Origin: CAIZGX01 sp044374295
Lineage (GTDB): Bacteria > Bacteroidota > Bacteroidia > Flavobacteriales_D > Sanyastnellaceae
Assembly (NCBI GenBank): GCA_044374295.1
Contig: JBILOU010000069.1
Span: 1 to 10,550 of the forward strand
Length of the DNA stretch: 10,550 nucleotides
Direction of reading: 5' to 3'
Position 1 is the stretch's first letter; each line of letters starts with the position of its first letter. Below are positions 1 to 7,699 of this stretch, piece by piece. A model generated the notes under the pieces. That model was not told the origin of the DNA and did no database searches. It was given only the letters and a program-made list of their open reading frames with translations. The position numbers and the translations under genes are program-made.

Positions 1-599
1 AATTGTACTTTTTCAATTAAAGTATTCGGGGCACAGACGGTTTGCGTTTCAATGTATTCTTCAAGTGCTGAGCGATTGAATTTTCGAGGTACTAGGTCAC
101 TTGCCAATAGCGCCCTCAATTCGGAGGCCACCAAACAGCCTAATTTCTGAATGGAATAGTACAAAGGCTTCATCCCATATCTATCGCGAACAACATATGT
201 TTCGTTGGAGGGAATGTGATGAAGAACAAATGCGAACATCCCCTTTAATTTGGAAATGGCATCTGGACCAAATTTATCGAAAAGTTCAAGAATAACTTCC
301 GTATCACTTTCAGTTTGAAATGGCACACCATGAAGCTCGTTGGCTTTCAATTCAACATAATTGTAAATCTCTCCGTTAAAGGCAATCACCCAATTTTTGT
401 TGGAAGAAAGCATCGGTTGATTAGCAGACTGTTCTGTGTCGATAATCGAGAGGCGTCGATGACCGAGCCCAATGTTTTCATTGATGAACTGACCAGCTGC
501 ATCTGGACCGCGATGAGCCATTTTATTGTTCATGCGCTCAATTACTTTCCGAATCGGAAGGTCAGATCTATATTGAATGATCGCGCTTATTCCGCACAT
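1..599 (-). CDS. asnB: Asparagine synthase-like glutamine amidotransferase, N-terminal part (runs off left edge)
   Basis: Class II glutamine amidotransferase domain of an asparagine synthetase (glutamine-hydrolysing) family protein. I translated 199 residues by hand from the ATG at 599; the frame is open to the left edge, so the synthetase domain lies outside the window. The protein begins MCGISAI, giving the N-terminal nucleophile Cys2 after Met removal. Other family marks are AHRGPD (39-43 region), GHRRLSIID (46-54, with Arg49), FNGEIYN (74-80), ESDTEV (97-102) and RDRYGMKPLYY (138-148). These bind glutamine and build the glutaminase site. The start overlaps the end of the upstream glycosyltransferase by 13 bases. 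In polysaccharide loci such enzymes (WbpS type) are proposed to convert a uronic acid to its uronamide. That role fits the uronate module upstream but is inference; housekeeping asparagine synthesis is the alternative. The family call is very safe. Confidence 0.93.
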   Translation of the reverse strand, partial: MCGISAIIQYRSDLPIRKVIERMNNKMAHRGPDAAGQFINENIGLGHRRLSIIDTEQSANQPMLSSNKNWVIAFNGEIYNYVELKANELHGVPFQTESDTEVILELFDKFGPDAISKLKGMFAFVLHHIPSNETYVVRDRYGMKPLYYSIQKLGCLVASELRALLASDLVPRKFNRSALEEYIETQTVCAPNTLIEKVQ

Positions 600-1606
600 G
601 ATTGCTCGAGCATTTTAGTGAATTGACTTACCCAGTAATCTGAAGAAAATTTCGATGCCATTTCGGAACTTTTATTCCCCATGGTTTGAAGTTCTTCGTG
701 TGAAGATTGAAATAGGGTCAAAAGATTTTTTTTCAATTCTGAAGAGGAAGTTGGGTCGAACGAATAGCCATTCATTCCTTCTTCCAATAAATCTTGTTTC
801 GCACCAACAGCAGTTGAAAGCAATAAAGGTTTTCCTAGAGAAGCCATTTCATGAACCACGACACCCCAAGGCTCGTAAAGGCTGGGAAGCACAAAGGCTT
901 TGGCGTTTTCAAGTTTTTCATTCAGTTCATTCGGTTGCAAGAATCCGTGGTGAATGATGTTTTCGTTTTCAATTCGAGAAGAAAATAATTCTCCTGTTCC
1001 GGCAAGGTTCAATTTCCAACCCGGACGTTCATTCGGTGGAATGGAAAGGAATGTTTCGCAAAGAAAGTTGATGTTCTTCGCCTGAATATATCTGGCAACA
1101 CACCACAACTCTTTGCTTTCCTTTAATTCACTTCTATTCAATCTGAATGCATCCTCACAAGTATAGAACCCATCGAGTGTTTGTTTAGTTGAAAACCCCA
1201 ATTTGCTTGCGATTTCCTTTTGAGCATTGCCGGGAATGAAAGCGAAATGAAACAGTTTTTTGTATTTCAATTTGAAATACAAACTTCCTAGAATAAACTT
1301 TAACGAATTCTTCCAAGTAGTATCGAAGGCAAGAGCAGTAGGTTTATTCAAAGCTTTAACCCATTCAAGATATTGCTGATCTCCCCAGCCACTGCAGAAG
1401 ACAAAATGCGGATTGAAATCGTGAAGAACCGTTAATGACACATTTGAATTCGAAATAAGTTGAATTGAGTTGTGAAATTGAAAAACGAAGGGCGCTTCTT
1501 TGTTTATGGGATAATGAACTACCAGCAACTTATGCTGAGAAGCTAGCTTATTCAAGCATTCAACCGTATAACCGGCTAGTTCTCGATATAAAATTAGAAT
1601 GTTCAT
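587..1606 (-). CDS. GT4-type glycosyltransferase, 339 aa
   Basis: Retaining GT-B glycosyltransferase, probably cytoplasmic or membrane-associated, adding one sugar to the lipid-linked repeat unit. The N-terminal half is divergent but starts with a typical beta strand (MNILILYREL). The C-terminal half has the GT4 nucleotide-sugar site: R172 and K177 in RYIQAKN, LAGTGEL (201-207), and PSLYEPWGVVVHE (241-253), whose E245 and E253 form the E-x7-E motif. A longer reading frame begins at 1690. I place the start at the ATG at 1606 because the extra 28 residues are Arg/Gln-rich, unlike the family, and lie wholly over the end of the polymerase gene. The chosen ATG forms an ATGA overlap with that gene's stop. 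Donor and acceptor cannot be told from sequence. The gene overlaps the asparagine synthase-like gene downstream. Confidence 0.9.
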   Translation of the reverse strand: MNILILYRELAGYTVECLNKLASQHKLLVVHYPINKEAPFVFQFHNSIQLISNSNVSLTVLHDFNPHFVFCSGWGDQQYLEWVKALNKPTALAFDTTWKNSLKFILGSLYFKLKYKKLFHFAFIPGNAQKEIASKLGFSTKQTLDGFYTCEDAFRLNRSELKESKELWCVARYIQAKNINFLCETFLSIPPNERPGWKLNLAGTGELFSSRIENENIIHHGFLQPNELNEKLENAKAFVLPSLYEPWGVVVHEMASLGKPLLLSTAVGAKQDLLEEGMNGYSFDPTSSSELKKNLLTLFQSSHEELQTMGNKSSEMASKFSSDYWVSQFTKMLEQSCAE

Positions 1607-2874
1607 GCGGAGGCTTCTAACTTGACTTTGGCTTCTTCTTGCGCCGCGCGTTCTATCTTGTTGTCTTTCTCTAAGTAGAAATACATCCACAGGAAGAATG
1701 GAAATCCATTCAGGAAATAGTGGCCTTGACGAGCAAGGTAAAGAATGATAATAAGTGATATCCCATTCGACATAACCCAGTGTTCTTCAGAAGCAGCCCG
1801 TTGCTTGAAGATCCAGCACTTGAACAGGATGAAAAACATTACGAACAACCCGTAAATTCCTGTTTCAGACATGAGTCGAAGAGCCATTGAGTTGGCGTCC
1901 ATCTTGTTGAACTCGATGTCTACTGCACCCGTAAGATTGGTTAGAGAATATTTATCGAAAGCAACAGGATGGGATCCGAGTCCGGTTCCAAAAAGTGGAT
2001 GTTGTTTGAAATTTATAAGTGCAATTTGGTAATTGTTGTACAATACGAAACTCGATCCGTGAATGTCGTAACTTTTGTAGTTCTTCGTTTCGAACATGGT
2101 AAACGTTCCGTCCCAACGTGAGGTAAACTCAGGTACGTTTTTGTAAGCGTAGTCGAACGAGAAAATGAAAAGAGGGACGAAGATGATTGAGTATTTTACA
2201 ACACCCAGATTCAGCAGGAACAAGACAATTGCGACGAAGATTCCAATGATACCCAAACTTGAGTAGGTAAGTAAGTACGCGAGAATAATCACGAATCCAT
2301 GCCAACGTTTGATGAACAATGTTTTTCTCGCAATTGAATTATATAATGCTACAAAAAATGCAGGGCTAACAACAGCTGCGAAATAAGAGGGTTCAGAGAA
2401 TACCGAATTCAAACGAAGACCAAGTCCACCTTCAGTCAAACTCCATTTGTTGAATAGCCAATTGTAGTTATATCCGGGTGTGAACCCAACAAAATACGAG
2501 AGTAATTGAAAAAGTCCGATAAATGAAACAATCAATGCACCCACCATATAGTACTTGAATAATTCCTTCAGTTTGAAATCGAAAACTTGAATTACATAGT
2601 GGTAGAACAAGACTGAAGCAAAGAAGCCGACAAAGATTTTCGTGAACATGGTGGACGTATTTTGTCCAGCAGCTACATATACAATTCCCGAGATTAGTAG
2701 AGGAAAAAACAACAGAACAGGCCAACGAGGAAGACCGAACTTAGTAAAGAAAATCGGGAAGAAAATGATGAAGGCTAAGTAACTAACATATGCCTCGAAA
2801 GGTTCCTTGAAAAAGACATACGACGAAATGAAGATAGTTATGAAAATGGATATTACTGTAAACCATCTAAACAT
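1603..2874 (-). CDS. wzy: O-antigen polymerase/ligase-family membrane protein (probable Wzy)
   Basis: Integral inner-membrane protein of 423 residues with about ten or more hydrophobic segments (for example near 5-22, 30-46, 52-68, 80-97, 110-130, 165-180, 193-240, 338-354 and 371-400). It carries the pattern of the O-antigen polymerase/ligase (Wzy_C/WaaL-like) superfamily. This includes a conserved Arg before an EPS element (R154 to E161-P162-S163), a large polar loop at about 242-335, and the HPLFGTGLG motif (292-300), which resembles the NPLxGxGLG signature. A second conserved-looking stretch, NSMALRLMSETGIYG, follows at 328-342. The short C-terminal tail (402-423) is Lys/Glu/Ala-rich and probably cytoplasmic. 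Its place among repeat-unit glycosyltransferases favours a Wzy polymerase joining repeat units at the periplasmic face over a WaaL-type ligase, but sequence alone does not separate the two. The ATG at 2874 lies in the last bases of the acyltransferase gene (8-base overlap). Confidence 0.82.
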   Translation of the reverse strand: MFRWFTVISIFITIFISSYVFFKEPFEAYVSYLAFIIFFPIFFTKFGLPRWPVLLFFPLLISGIVYVAAGQNTSTMFTKIFVGFFASVLFYHYVIQVFDFKLKELFKYYMVGALIVSFIGLFQLLSYFVGFTPGYNYNWLFNKWSLTEGGLGLRLNSVFSEPSYFAAVVSPAFFVALYNSIARKTLFIKRWHGFVIILAYLLTYSSLGIIGIFVAIVLFLLNLGVVKYSIIFVPLFIFSFDYAYKNVPEFTSRWDGTFTMFETKNYKSYDIHGSSFVLYNNYQIALINFKQHPLFGTGLGSHPVAFDKYSLTNLTGAVDIEFNKMDANSMALRLMSETGIYGLFVMFFILFKCWIFKQRAASEEHWVMSNGISLIIILYLARQGHYFLNGFPFFLWMYFYLEKDNKIERAAQEEAKVKLEASA

Positions 2875-4099
2875 CTTCTTGGGCTATTTCGGTTGTTGGT
2901 TTGGGTTGAGCGTATTTGTCTTTGAGACGAATGAACGCCTTTTCAAAAATACGATAACTTAACGAAGATACGGCAACTGTAAGCAAGAATGAAATACCAT
3001 ATAACAAGATGTGTTGGGTGGTAGTAATGTCGTTGTCAAGACCAATGTATTTATCTAGAATATGAATCGTGAAAACAATACACATGACATGGAACATGTA
3101 AAAGCCGTAGGATATTCTTCCGAGGTATTGCAAGACACGGTTTTCAAATCGCAACAAGACTTTTTCATTTCCCGCTACGTTTAAGATGATGACTAAGAAT
3201 GAAACTGAAAATAGTAAATGCAGAACGTCTTCGAAAGCTGTCGGGATGAAGTAAATGAGGATTGGAATAACAATAACGGCCATGATTTGTGAAATCGGTT
3301 TGAATATGATACATAGCAATTCTTCTTTTCTATTGAAAAGAATGTAAGCACCCAATCCACCCAGTGCCATGCATTCGAGTTTCGACATGGCTAAGAATTT
3401 CTTTATCACAACCAGCGCATCGAGTTTTATGAAGGGGAAGGATAGGAGTAAAAATCCTTTTAACACAATAATGGATCCTGCAATCCATAGAATTGATTTA
3501 AGTACGTTTTTACTTTTACGCAGAAGCAAAGGCCATAAAAGGTAGAATTGCTCTTCAACACCAATGGACCAGGATTGACCTATGTTTGGAACGGCAGTGG
3601 TGTAGATTGAAAAGGCTAGGTTGGGCATGAAGAAGGCGTAAAGTAAAAGGTTGCCCCAAAAGTTCTGGTTGAAGAAAACATCCTGTCCGGGAACAGCGAA
3701 AAGTTCTAAGTTCGGAAGGACGAAAAATCCAAGAATGAAGATGAGGTAATACAGCGGCCAGATTCGGAAAGCGCGGCGTAAATAAAATTTTCCAATTTGA
3801 ACGGTCTTGTTCGATTCCTTTTCTTTTAAAAGCAAATAGGTGATCAGAAATCCACTTAAAACGAAGAAGAAAACAACGCCAAGTGCGCTGCTGTATGCAA
3901 TAAGTGGAGAGAGCGGGTCAATCTCTTTCGACATCACCGATTGAAACACCGTGAACTTCGTAATTCTTTCTTCAGGATCTATCCAATGACTTCCAAATCC
4001 CGTGAATTTTTTAATTAATTCGACATGCGTGAAGAAGACCGCCAAAGCAGCGAAAAAGCGCAAACTATCTAGACCTTTAAAATACTCCTTCTTCACCAC
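2867..4099 (-). CDS. Membrane acyltransferase, acyltransferase-3 (OafA/YrhL) family
   Basis: Multi-pass membrane acyltransferase of 410 residues, expected to move an acyl group (usually acetyl) onto a sugar of the repeat unit. Family marks in order: GLDSLRFFAALAVFFTH (9-25), with R14 and the catalytic-type His25 in the first membrane helix; GVVFFFVLSGFLI (74-86); LRRAFRIWPLYY (107-118); GQSWSIGVEEQFYLLWP (174-190); LGRISYGFYMFH (326-337); and a terminal SYRIFEKAF (381-389) like the usual ExPF ending. There is no added SGNH domain, and the length is normal for a stand-alone member. The segment between helix 1 and helix 2 (about 30-68) is polar and somewhat long. The start is GTG at 4099 (GTG at 4096 is equally possible). 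No ATG lies between the upstream in-frame stop and the first conserved motif. The acceptor sugar and acyl group cannot be read from sequence. Confidence 0.93.
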   Translation of the reverse strand: MVKKEYFKGLDSLRFFAALAVFFTHVELIKKFTGFGSHWIDPEERITKFTVFQSVMSKEIDPLSPLIAYSSALGVVFFFVLSGFLITYLLLKEKESNKTVQIGKFYLRRAFRIWPLYYLIFILGFFVLPNLELFAVPGQDVFFNQNFWGNLLLYAFFMPNLAFSIYTTAVPNIGQSWSIGVEEQFYLLWPLLLRKSKNVLKSILWIAGSIIVLKGFLLLSFPFIKLDALVVIKKFLAMSKLECMALGGLGAYILFNRKEELLCIIFKPISQIMAVIVIPILIYFIPTAFEDVLHLLFSVSFLVIILNVAGNEKVLLRFENRVLQYLGRISYGFYMFHVMCIVFTIHILDKYIGLDNDITTTQHILLYGISFLLTVAVSSLSYRIFEKAFIRLKDKYAQPKPTTEIAQEDV

Positions 4100-4127
4100 A
4101 AAATTCTTTGCGGTGAAATTAAGACTT
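4100..4127 (-). other. 28-base intergenic spacer, the longest in the window
   Basis: The spacer separates the glycosyltransferase stop (TAA, 4128-4130) from the GTG start of the acyltransferase. It is AT-rich, shows no hairpin followed by T-run that would suggest a terminator, and no AGGAGG-type ribosome binding site. I could not identify a promoter in it. It most likely serves only as a leader between two cotranscribed genes. Confidence 0.5.
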
Positions 4128-5264
4128 TTAAATCACGCGCTGAAAATTTTCTACGGTTTGGGAGATTATTTGCGACCAAGTAAAATTCGTTCGGATTGTA
4201 TGAATTGCCTCACTTGAAAGTAATTCTAACTCAGTTGTTTCTAAAGACAATGCTCTTTTAACCGTTTCTTCAATAGAAGTTATGTTTTTCGGTTCAAGAA
4301 GGAATCCGTTCGATTTATTTACCAACTCTTCCACAGCACCAACCGTTGTGGCTATTGGAATCAATCCTCTGCTCATCCCTTCAAGTAACACATTCGGCAT
4401 TCCTTCAGAATGCGAGGGTGAAAGAATGAAGGTGTGCTCGTCGTAGATTTTGTTGAGTTCGTTAACGTCTTTAACATCGCCGAAATAGTGAATGTTACCT
4501 CGTTTCATTCTTTTTGAAGGAGGGATGGCTCCAACAAATGAGATTTCCATTTCGGGCTTGGAAGAAACCACCTGCATTAATTCCTCAATTCCTTTTCTGC
4601 GTTCATAACGTCCAACAAAGAGAAATTTGTTGTTAGTTGGAAGTGATCTTTTTTCAAGAAGATTTTCATCACTTACCGCACCTGGAATAACCAATATTTT
4701 GGAAGAAGGAATTCCAATTCGATTCAAGAGGGACGTGATTTTTCCTCCGTAGGAAATGCAATAGTCGGCCTGATTCAAATTCCATTTAACGGGCGATTTC
4801 AGTAAATAGGATTTCAGTCTTTCGCCGAATGATGCGGGTTCTTGGAACATTTCCAGTCCATGGAAATTCACCAAGATAGGACCTGTCTTTATCTTCCCTT
4901 TTTTCTTTTGTTCCAACAAATCCCATCCGCTAAATCCTTTTACGTAAATCAAATCAAACAACGGAAGTTGTTCTTTAAGCGAAGAAGTAATGGCAAATGA
5001 ATATTGAAAAGATTCCTTAATGTAATGCCCCGGTATTCCACTAGAAGCAGGAAAGCGTAGCGAGTAAACTGATAAATTTTCAGGCTTTTCGAAGAGTAAT
5101 TTCACGTCTTCTTTTTTCGGAAGCGCACTTTTTCCGTAAACGCAATGCACCAAGGTTACTTCGTGTCCGTGCTTCAATAATTCATTGCACAAATTGAAGC
5201 TGTGTCGCTGCATTCCGCCAGTGACGTAGGGTGTAATGCCATCGGTGAGTAGACAAATTTTCAT
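4128..5264 (-). CDS. GT4-family glycosyltransferase, 378 aa
   Basis: Retaining GT-B enzyme of the GT4 (glycosyl transferase group 1) family. The N-terminal acceptor domain opens with MKICLLTDGITPYVTGGMQRH, whose GGMQRH (16-21) is the usual glycine-rich acceptor loop followed by a family-typical H. The donor domain has FVGRYERRKGIEEL (216-229) with R219 and K224 placed as phosphate-binding residues, then ISFVGAI (241-247). SPSHSEGMPNVLLE (282-295) holds E287 and E295 of the E-x7-E motif. Length is standard for the family. The ATG overlaps the stop of the upstream glycosyltransferase in an ATGA junction, supporting this start and translational coupling. It probably adds one residue of the repeat unit at the cytoplasmic face of the inner membrane. 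Linkage and sugar are unknown. Confidence 0.93.
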   Translation of the reverse strand: MKICLLTDGITPYVTGGMQRHSFNLCNELLKHGHEVTLVHCVYGKSALPKKEDVKLLFEKPENLSVYSLRFPASSGIPGHYIKESFQYSFAITSSLKEQLPLFDLIYVKGFSGWDLLEQKKKGKIKTGPILVNFHGLEMFQEPASFGERLKSYLLKSPVKWNLNQADYCISYGGKITSLLNRIGIPSSKILVIPGAVSDENLLEKRSLPTNNKFLFVGRYERRKGIEELMQVVSSKPEMEISFVGAIPPSKRMKRGNIHYFGDVKDVNELNKIYDEHTFILSPSHSEGMPNVLLEGMSRGLIPIATTVGAVEELVNKSNGFLLEPKNITSIEETVKRALSLETTELELLSSEAIHTIRTNFTWSQIISQTVENFQRVI

Positions 5265-6442
5265 TTCAAGGCATTTAGTTGATTAAGAATTTGTCTTGCG
5301 TTGGCGCTCCACGTGTGGTTCGAAAGTATTTTTTGTTGGAAGGTATTTGCCCTTTCTTTCAGTTGACTCAAATTGGAAATAGTGAAGTTCAAGGCTTCTT
5401 GAAAATCACCTTCGTTGTTTTCAAATAGCATTCCATCGGTATCTGTCATAACGTCACTTACTCCAGCTTCGTTGACTGCCAAAACAACTTTTCCTAGCGC
5501 ACCGTATTCGAACAATTTCACTGGAGAGCAATACCATTCCGTATTCGGAAGCGTAACTACATCCATTACCGCGATGTGATTGTAGACGTCATCTTTTGGA
5601 ACCGATCCAGTAAAATGAACGCGTCTAGACAATCCAAGAATTCTCGCTTGTTCTTTCAATTCAGGAATGAGGTATCCATCGCCAACGATGAGCAATGAAA
5701 CATCTGAATTATTCAATTTAAAAACAGCGTGAATCAATCGGTCAACGCCGTGATAAGGGAAAATCGATCCGACGAATCCAACAACTATTTTATCTGTTAA
5801 GTCGAGTGTTTTTCGAATTTCTTGGACACGAGATTCCGTGATTTGAATTTCTGATTTGTCAATTGCGTTGGGAACTACGAGGCATTTTGCTCGATTGACA
5901 CCATAATTTTTCACGATGTGTTTTTGAAGTGAACTCGTAATGGGAGCAACGAGATCGGCCGATTGAAGCAGGTTCTTCAGTTTATTTTTTCCAATGAATG
6001 AAATAAATGAAGACGCCTGTTCAAATTCTTTCACTTCTTCTTCGAATGGAGCGTTTATTTCAACGACATGTTTTACGTTGAATGACTCTATCACTTGAAC
6101 ACTGCCATTACTCATCCATGCTGAACGTTCGTAAACAACATCTGGATTGAATTTTTGAATGGAACTGCGAAGTTCTTGCGCTGCATGTTTGTCGAATCGA
6201 ATTTGTTGAATTTCTTTCAAGGTGCGCCAAAGGATTTTTGGAAGCACTTTCTTTAAAATTGATTTGAGAGATTTCGTTTGTGTAACCGAATCTATTGATT
6301 GCGGTTTATTGCCAAGAACTAAAATTTCAACGATATGTCCTTCTTCTCTGAATCCATTGACTATTCCGCGCATGTGACTCCCGTAGCCGGTGGGAGCATC
6401 GAAGTACAGCGTTGGGTGTGGGGAATAGAAAAGAATTTTCAT
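5261..6442 (-). CDS. GT4-family glycosyltransferase, 393 aa
   Basis: GT-B glycosyltransferase with both Rossmann-like domains. The N-terminal part begins MKILFYSPHPTLYFDAPTGYG, with a GYGSHMRG acceptor loop (19-26). The linker contains VVPNAIDK (189-196), typical of the start of the donor domain. The donor site shows VGFVGSIFPYHGVDRLI (221-237), LLIVGDG (250-256), VHFTGSVPKDDV (275-286) and SPVKLFEYGALGK (306-318), in which E312 sits at the second Glu of the family motif. The first Glu position is replaced by a CSPVK context, as is common in this subgroup. The gene starts three bases after the upstream glycosyltransferase stop and ends in an ATGA overlap with the next one, so three transferases are read in series. 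The acceptor and the sugar transferred are not predictable here. Confidence 0.92.
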   Translation of the reverse strand: MKILFYSPHPTLYFDAPTGYGSHMRGIVNGFREEGHIVEILVLGNKPQSIDSVTQTKSLKSILKKVLPKILWRTLKEIQQIRFDKHAAQELRSSIQKFNPDVVYERSAWMSNGSVQVIESFNVKHVVEINAPFEEEVKEFEQASSFISFIGKNKLKNLLQSADLVAPITSSLQKHIVKNYGVNRAKCLVVPNAIDKSEIQITESRVQEIRKTLDLTDKIVVGFVGSIFPYHGVDRLIHAVFKLNNSDVSLLIVGDGYLIPELKEQARILGLSRRVHFTGSVPKDDVYNHIAVMDVVTLPNTEWYCSPVKLFEYGALGKVVLAVNEAGVSDVMTDTDGMLFENNEGDFQEALNFTISNLSQLKERANTFQQKILSNHTWSANARQILNQLNALK

Positions 6443-6445
6443 GAA

Positions 6446-7699
6446 TTATTGAAAGGATTTCATGTGCTCGAGCATTTCGCTTACGCGGTTTGAAAGTGAA
6501 TTGCTTTCATTGGCTTCTTGGTTAAATTCTTTTGGGTTCAAAGGATCGTTTCTCATGAGTGATTGAAAGAAGTTTTCCCATGTCGTTCCTCTGTTCTCTT
6601 CTTCAATGATCTGAAGCACTTGCCCCTTGGAACCAACATAGAGGTATGGGGTTCCCAGTGTCTGATATTCGAAGTATTTCGTAGTGAAGAAATCTTTGTT
6701 GTGATCCGCTAACAAAATGATGCACCAATGCGCTTGAGCTATTCTGTCTTCAATTTTTTTACCTATTGAATCGGAGATGCGAACGCACGGATGATATTTG
6801 AAAATCGATTGTATTTTTTCGAAGCTGGTCGAATGGAAGTTGATGTTGAGCCTTTCATACAGAGCGGGATTGAACTCACGCAGCTTCGTCAGGTCGGATG
6901 CCATTTGCTCTAAAAACGGCTCAGTATCGAGATAAATTTCTCCTCCGTATTCGAAGGTTATTTCACTTGAAGAAAAACCGAATGTTTGTTCGGTTAGTTT
7001 TGGTTCAGAGTGAAAATGTTTGAGGTGGAAGAATTTTTTATTCTTGGTTGAAATCAAATTCAATGAAGTGAAATGCTCGAGTATTTGTATTGCTGGTGCT
7101 GAAAGAACAGTTGCATTTTCAATCACGATGGAAGCCTTGAGGACTTCTTCTTTCATTTTCTCTGGACTTAAAAAAGGCATGCCGTAGTTGCGGGCATTCA
7201 GCCAAGGGTCGCGAAAGTCTGCCCAATATTTTATGGAAGTGTGATCTATTTTCCATTCGGCTACAACACGCAGCATGTCCCAGGGCGCACCGGTAGCGAA
7301 GATCCACTCGATGGGGAACTTTTTTACAAGCTCATTCAGCTTAGGGACAAGGTGCTTTTCCCATCCCAAACTAATGTCGTACGGCGTTCCATTGAAATTC
7401 TTTTTAACAGAATTTAGGGCTTTGCGGTATTGTAGTTTTTCGAGAAAATTCTTGGGTTGAGTGAGAAGAATATTCGGGTAAACGCGAGGAAGTGAATGAA
7501 CGAAAATGTTCTTATTATTTACCTCTTCGCTCCAAACGGATTTGTCTGTATCGCTTATGGCTTCTGCTTTAACGACATGAACGATGCAGTTTTGTTCTGC
7601 GAATTCTTTAGCTAGTTTCCCCCATCTTCTTCCTCCAATTCCTTTGTTTGGAGGGAAGTCGTAATTGACAAGTATGATATGTTTTTTAGTAGTTGGCAT
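6446..7699 (-). CDS. Divergent GT-B glycosyltransferase, 417 aa
   Basis: Probable glycosyltransferase of the GT4-like GT-B fold, more divergent than its two neighbours. Supporting elements are an N-terminal strand and loop with NYDFPPNKGIGGRRW (12-26), which matches the YxFPP-xxxxGGxR start of many polysaccharide transferases. A WADFRDPW element follows (159-166), as found in the same subgroup. The C-terminal TKYFEYQTLGTPYLYVG (340-356) has E344 in the position of the second donor-site Glu. The segment 240-330, where a typical donor-domain FVGR-type loop is expected, instead reads EITFEYGGEIY (246-256), a weak match. The start overlaps the aminotransferase gene by 14 bases. Position directly after the diacetamido-uronate module makes it a candidate to transfer that sugar, but this is inference from gene order only. 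Confidence 0.82.
   Translation of the reverse strand: MPTTKKHIILVNYDFPPNKGIGGRRWGKLAKEFAEQNCIVHVVKAEAISDTDKSVWSEEVNNKNIFVHSLPRVYPNILLTQPKNFLEKLQYRKALNSVKKNFNGTPYDISLGWEKHLVPKLNELVKKFPIEWIFATGAPWDMLRVVAEWKIDHTSIKYWADFRDPWLNARNYGMPFLSPEKMKEEVLKASIVIENATVLSAPAIQILEHFTSLNLISTKNKKFFHLKHFHSEPKLTEQTFGFSSSEITFEYGGEIYLDTEPFLEQMASDLTKLREFNPALYERLNINFHSTSFEKIQSIFKYHPCVRISDSIGKKIEDRIAQAHWCIILLADHNKDFFTTKYFEYQTLGTPYLYVGSKGQVLQIIEEENRGTTWENFFQSLMRNDPLNPKEFNQEANESNSLSNRVSEMLEHMKSFQ

Noticed and set aside
101..957. Forward-strand open frames at 101-295, 315-626 and 655-957
   Set aside because: They lie antisense to the asparagine synthase-like gene and the glycosyltransferase, which have clear family motifs on the minus strand; the forward translations show no recognisable domain.
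2468..2725. Minus-strand frame of 85 residues inside the polymerase gene
   Set aside because: It is an alternate-frame shadow of the hydrophobic polymerase coding sequence, Cys-rich by chance, with no independent start context.
4100..4127. Possible terminator or promoter in the 28-base spacer
   Set aside because: No stem-loop with a T-run and no convincing Bacteroidota -33/-7 pair could be seen; it is too short to argue for either.
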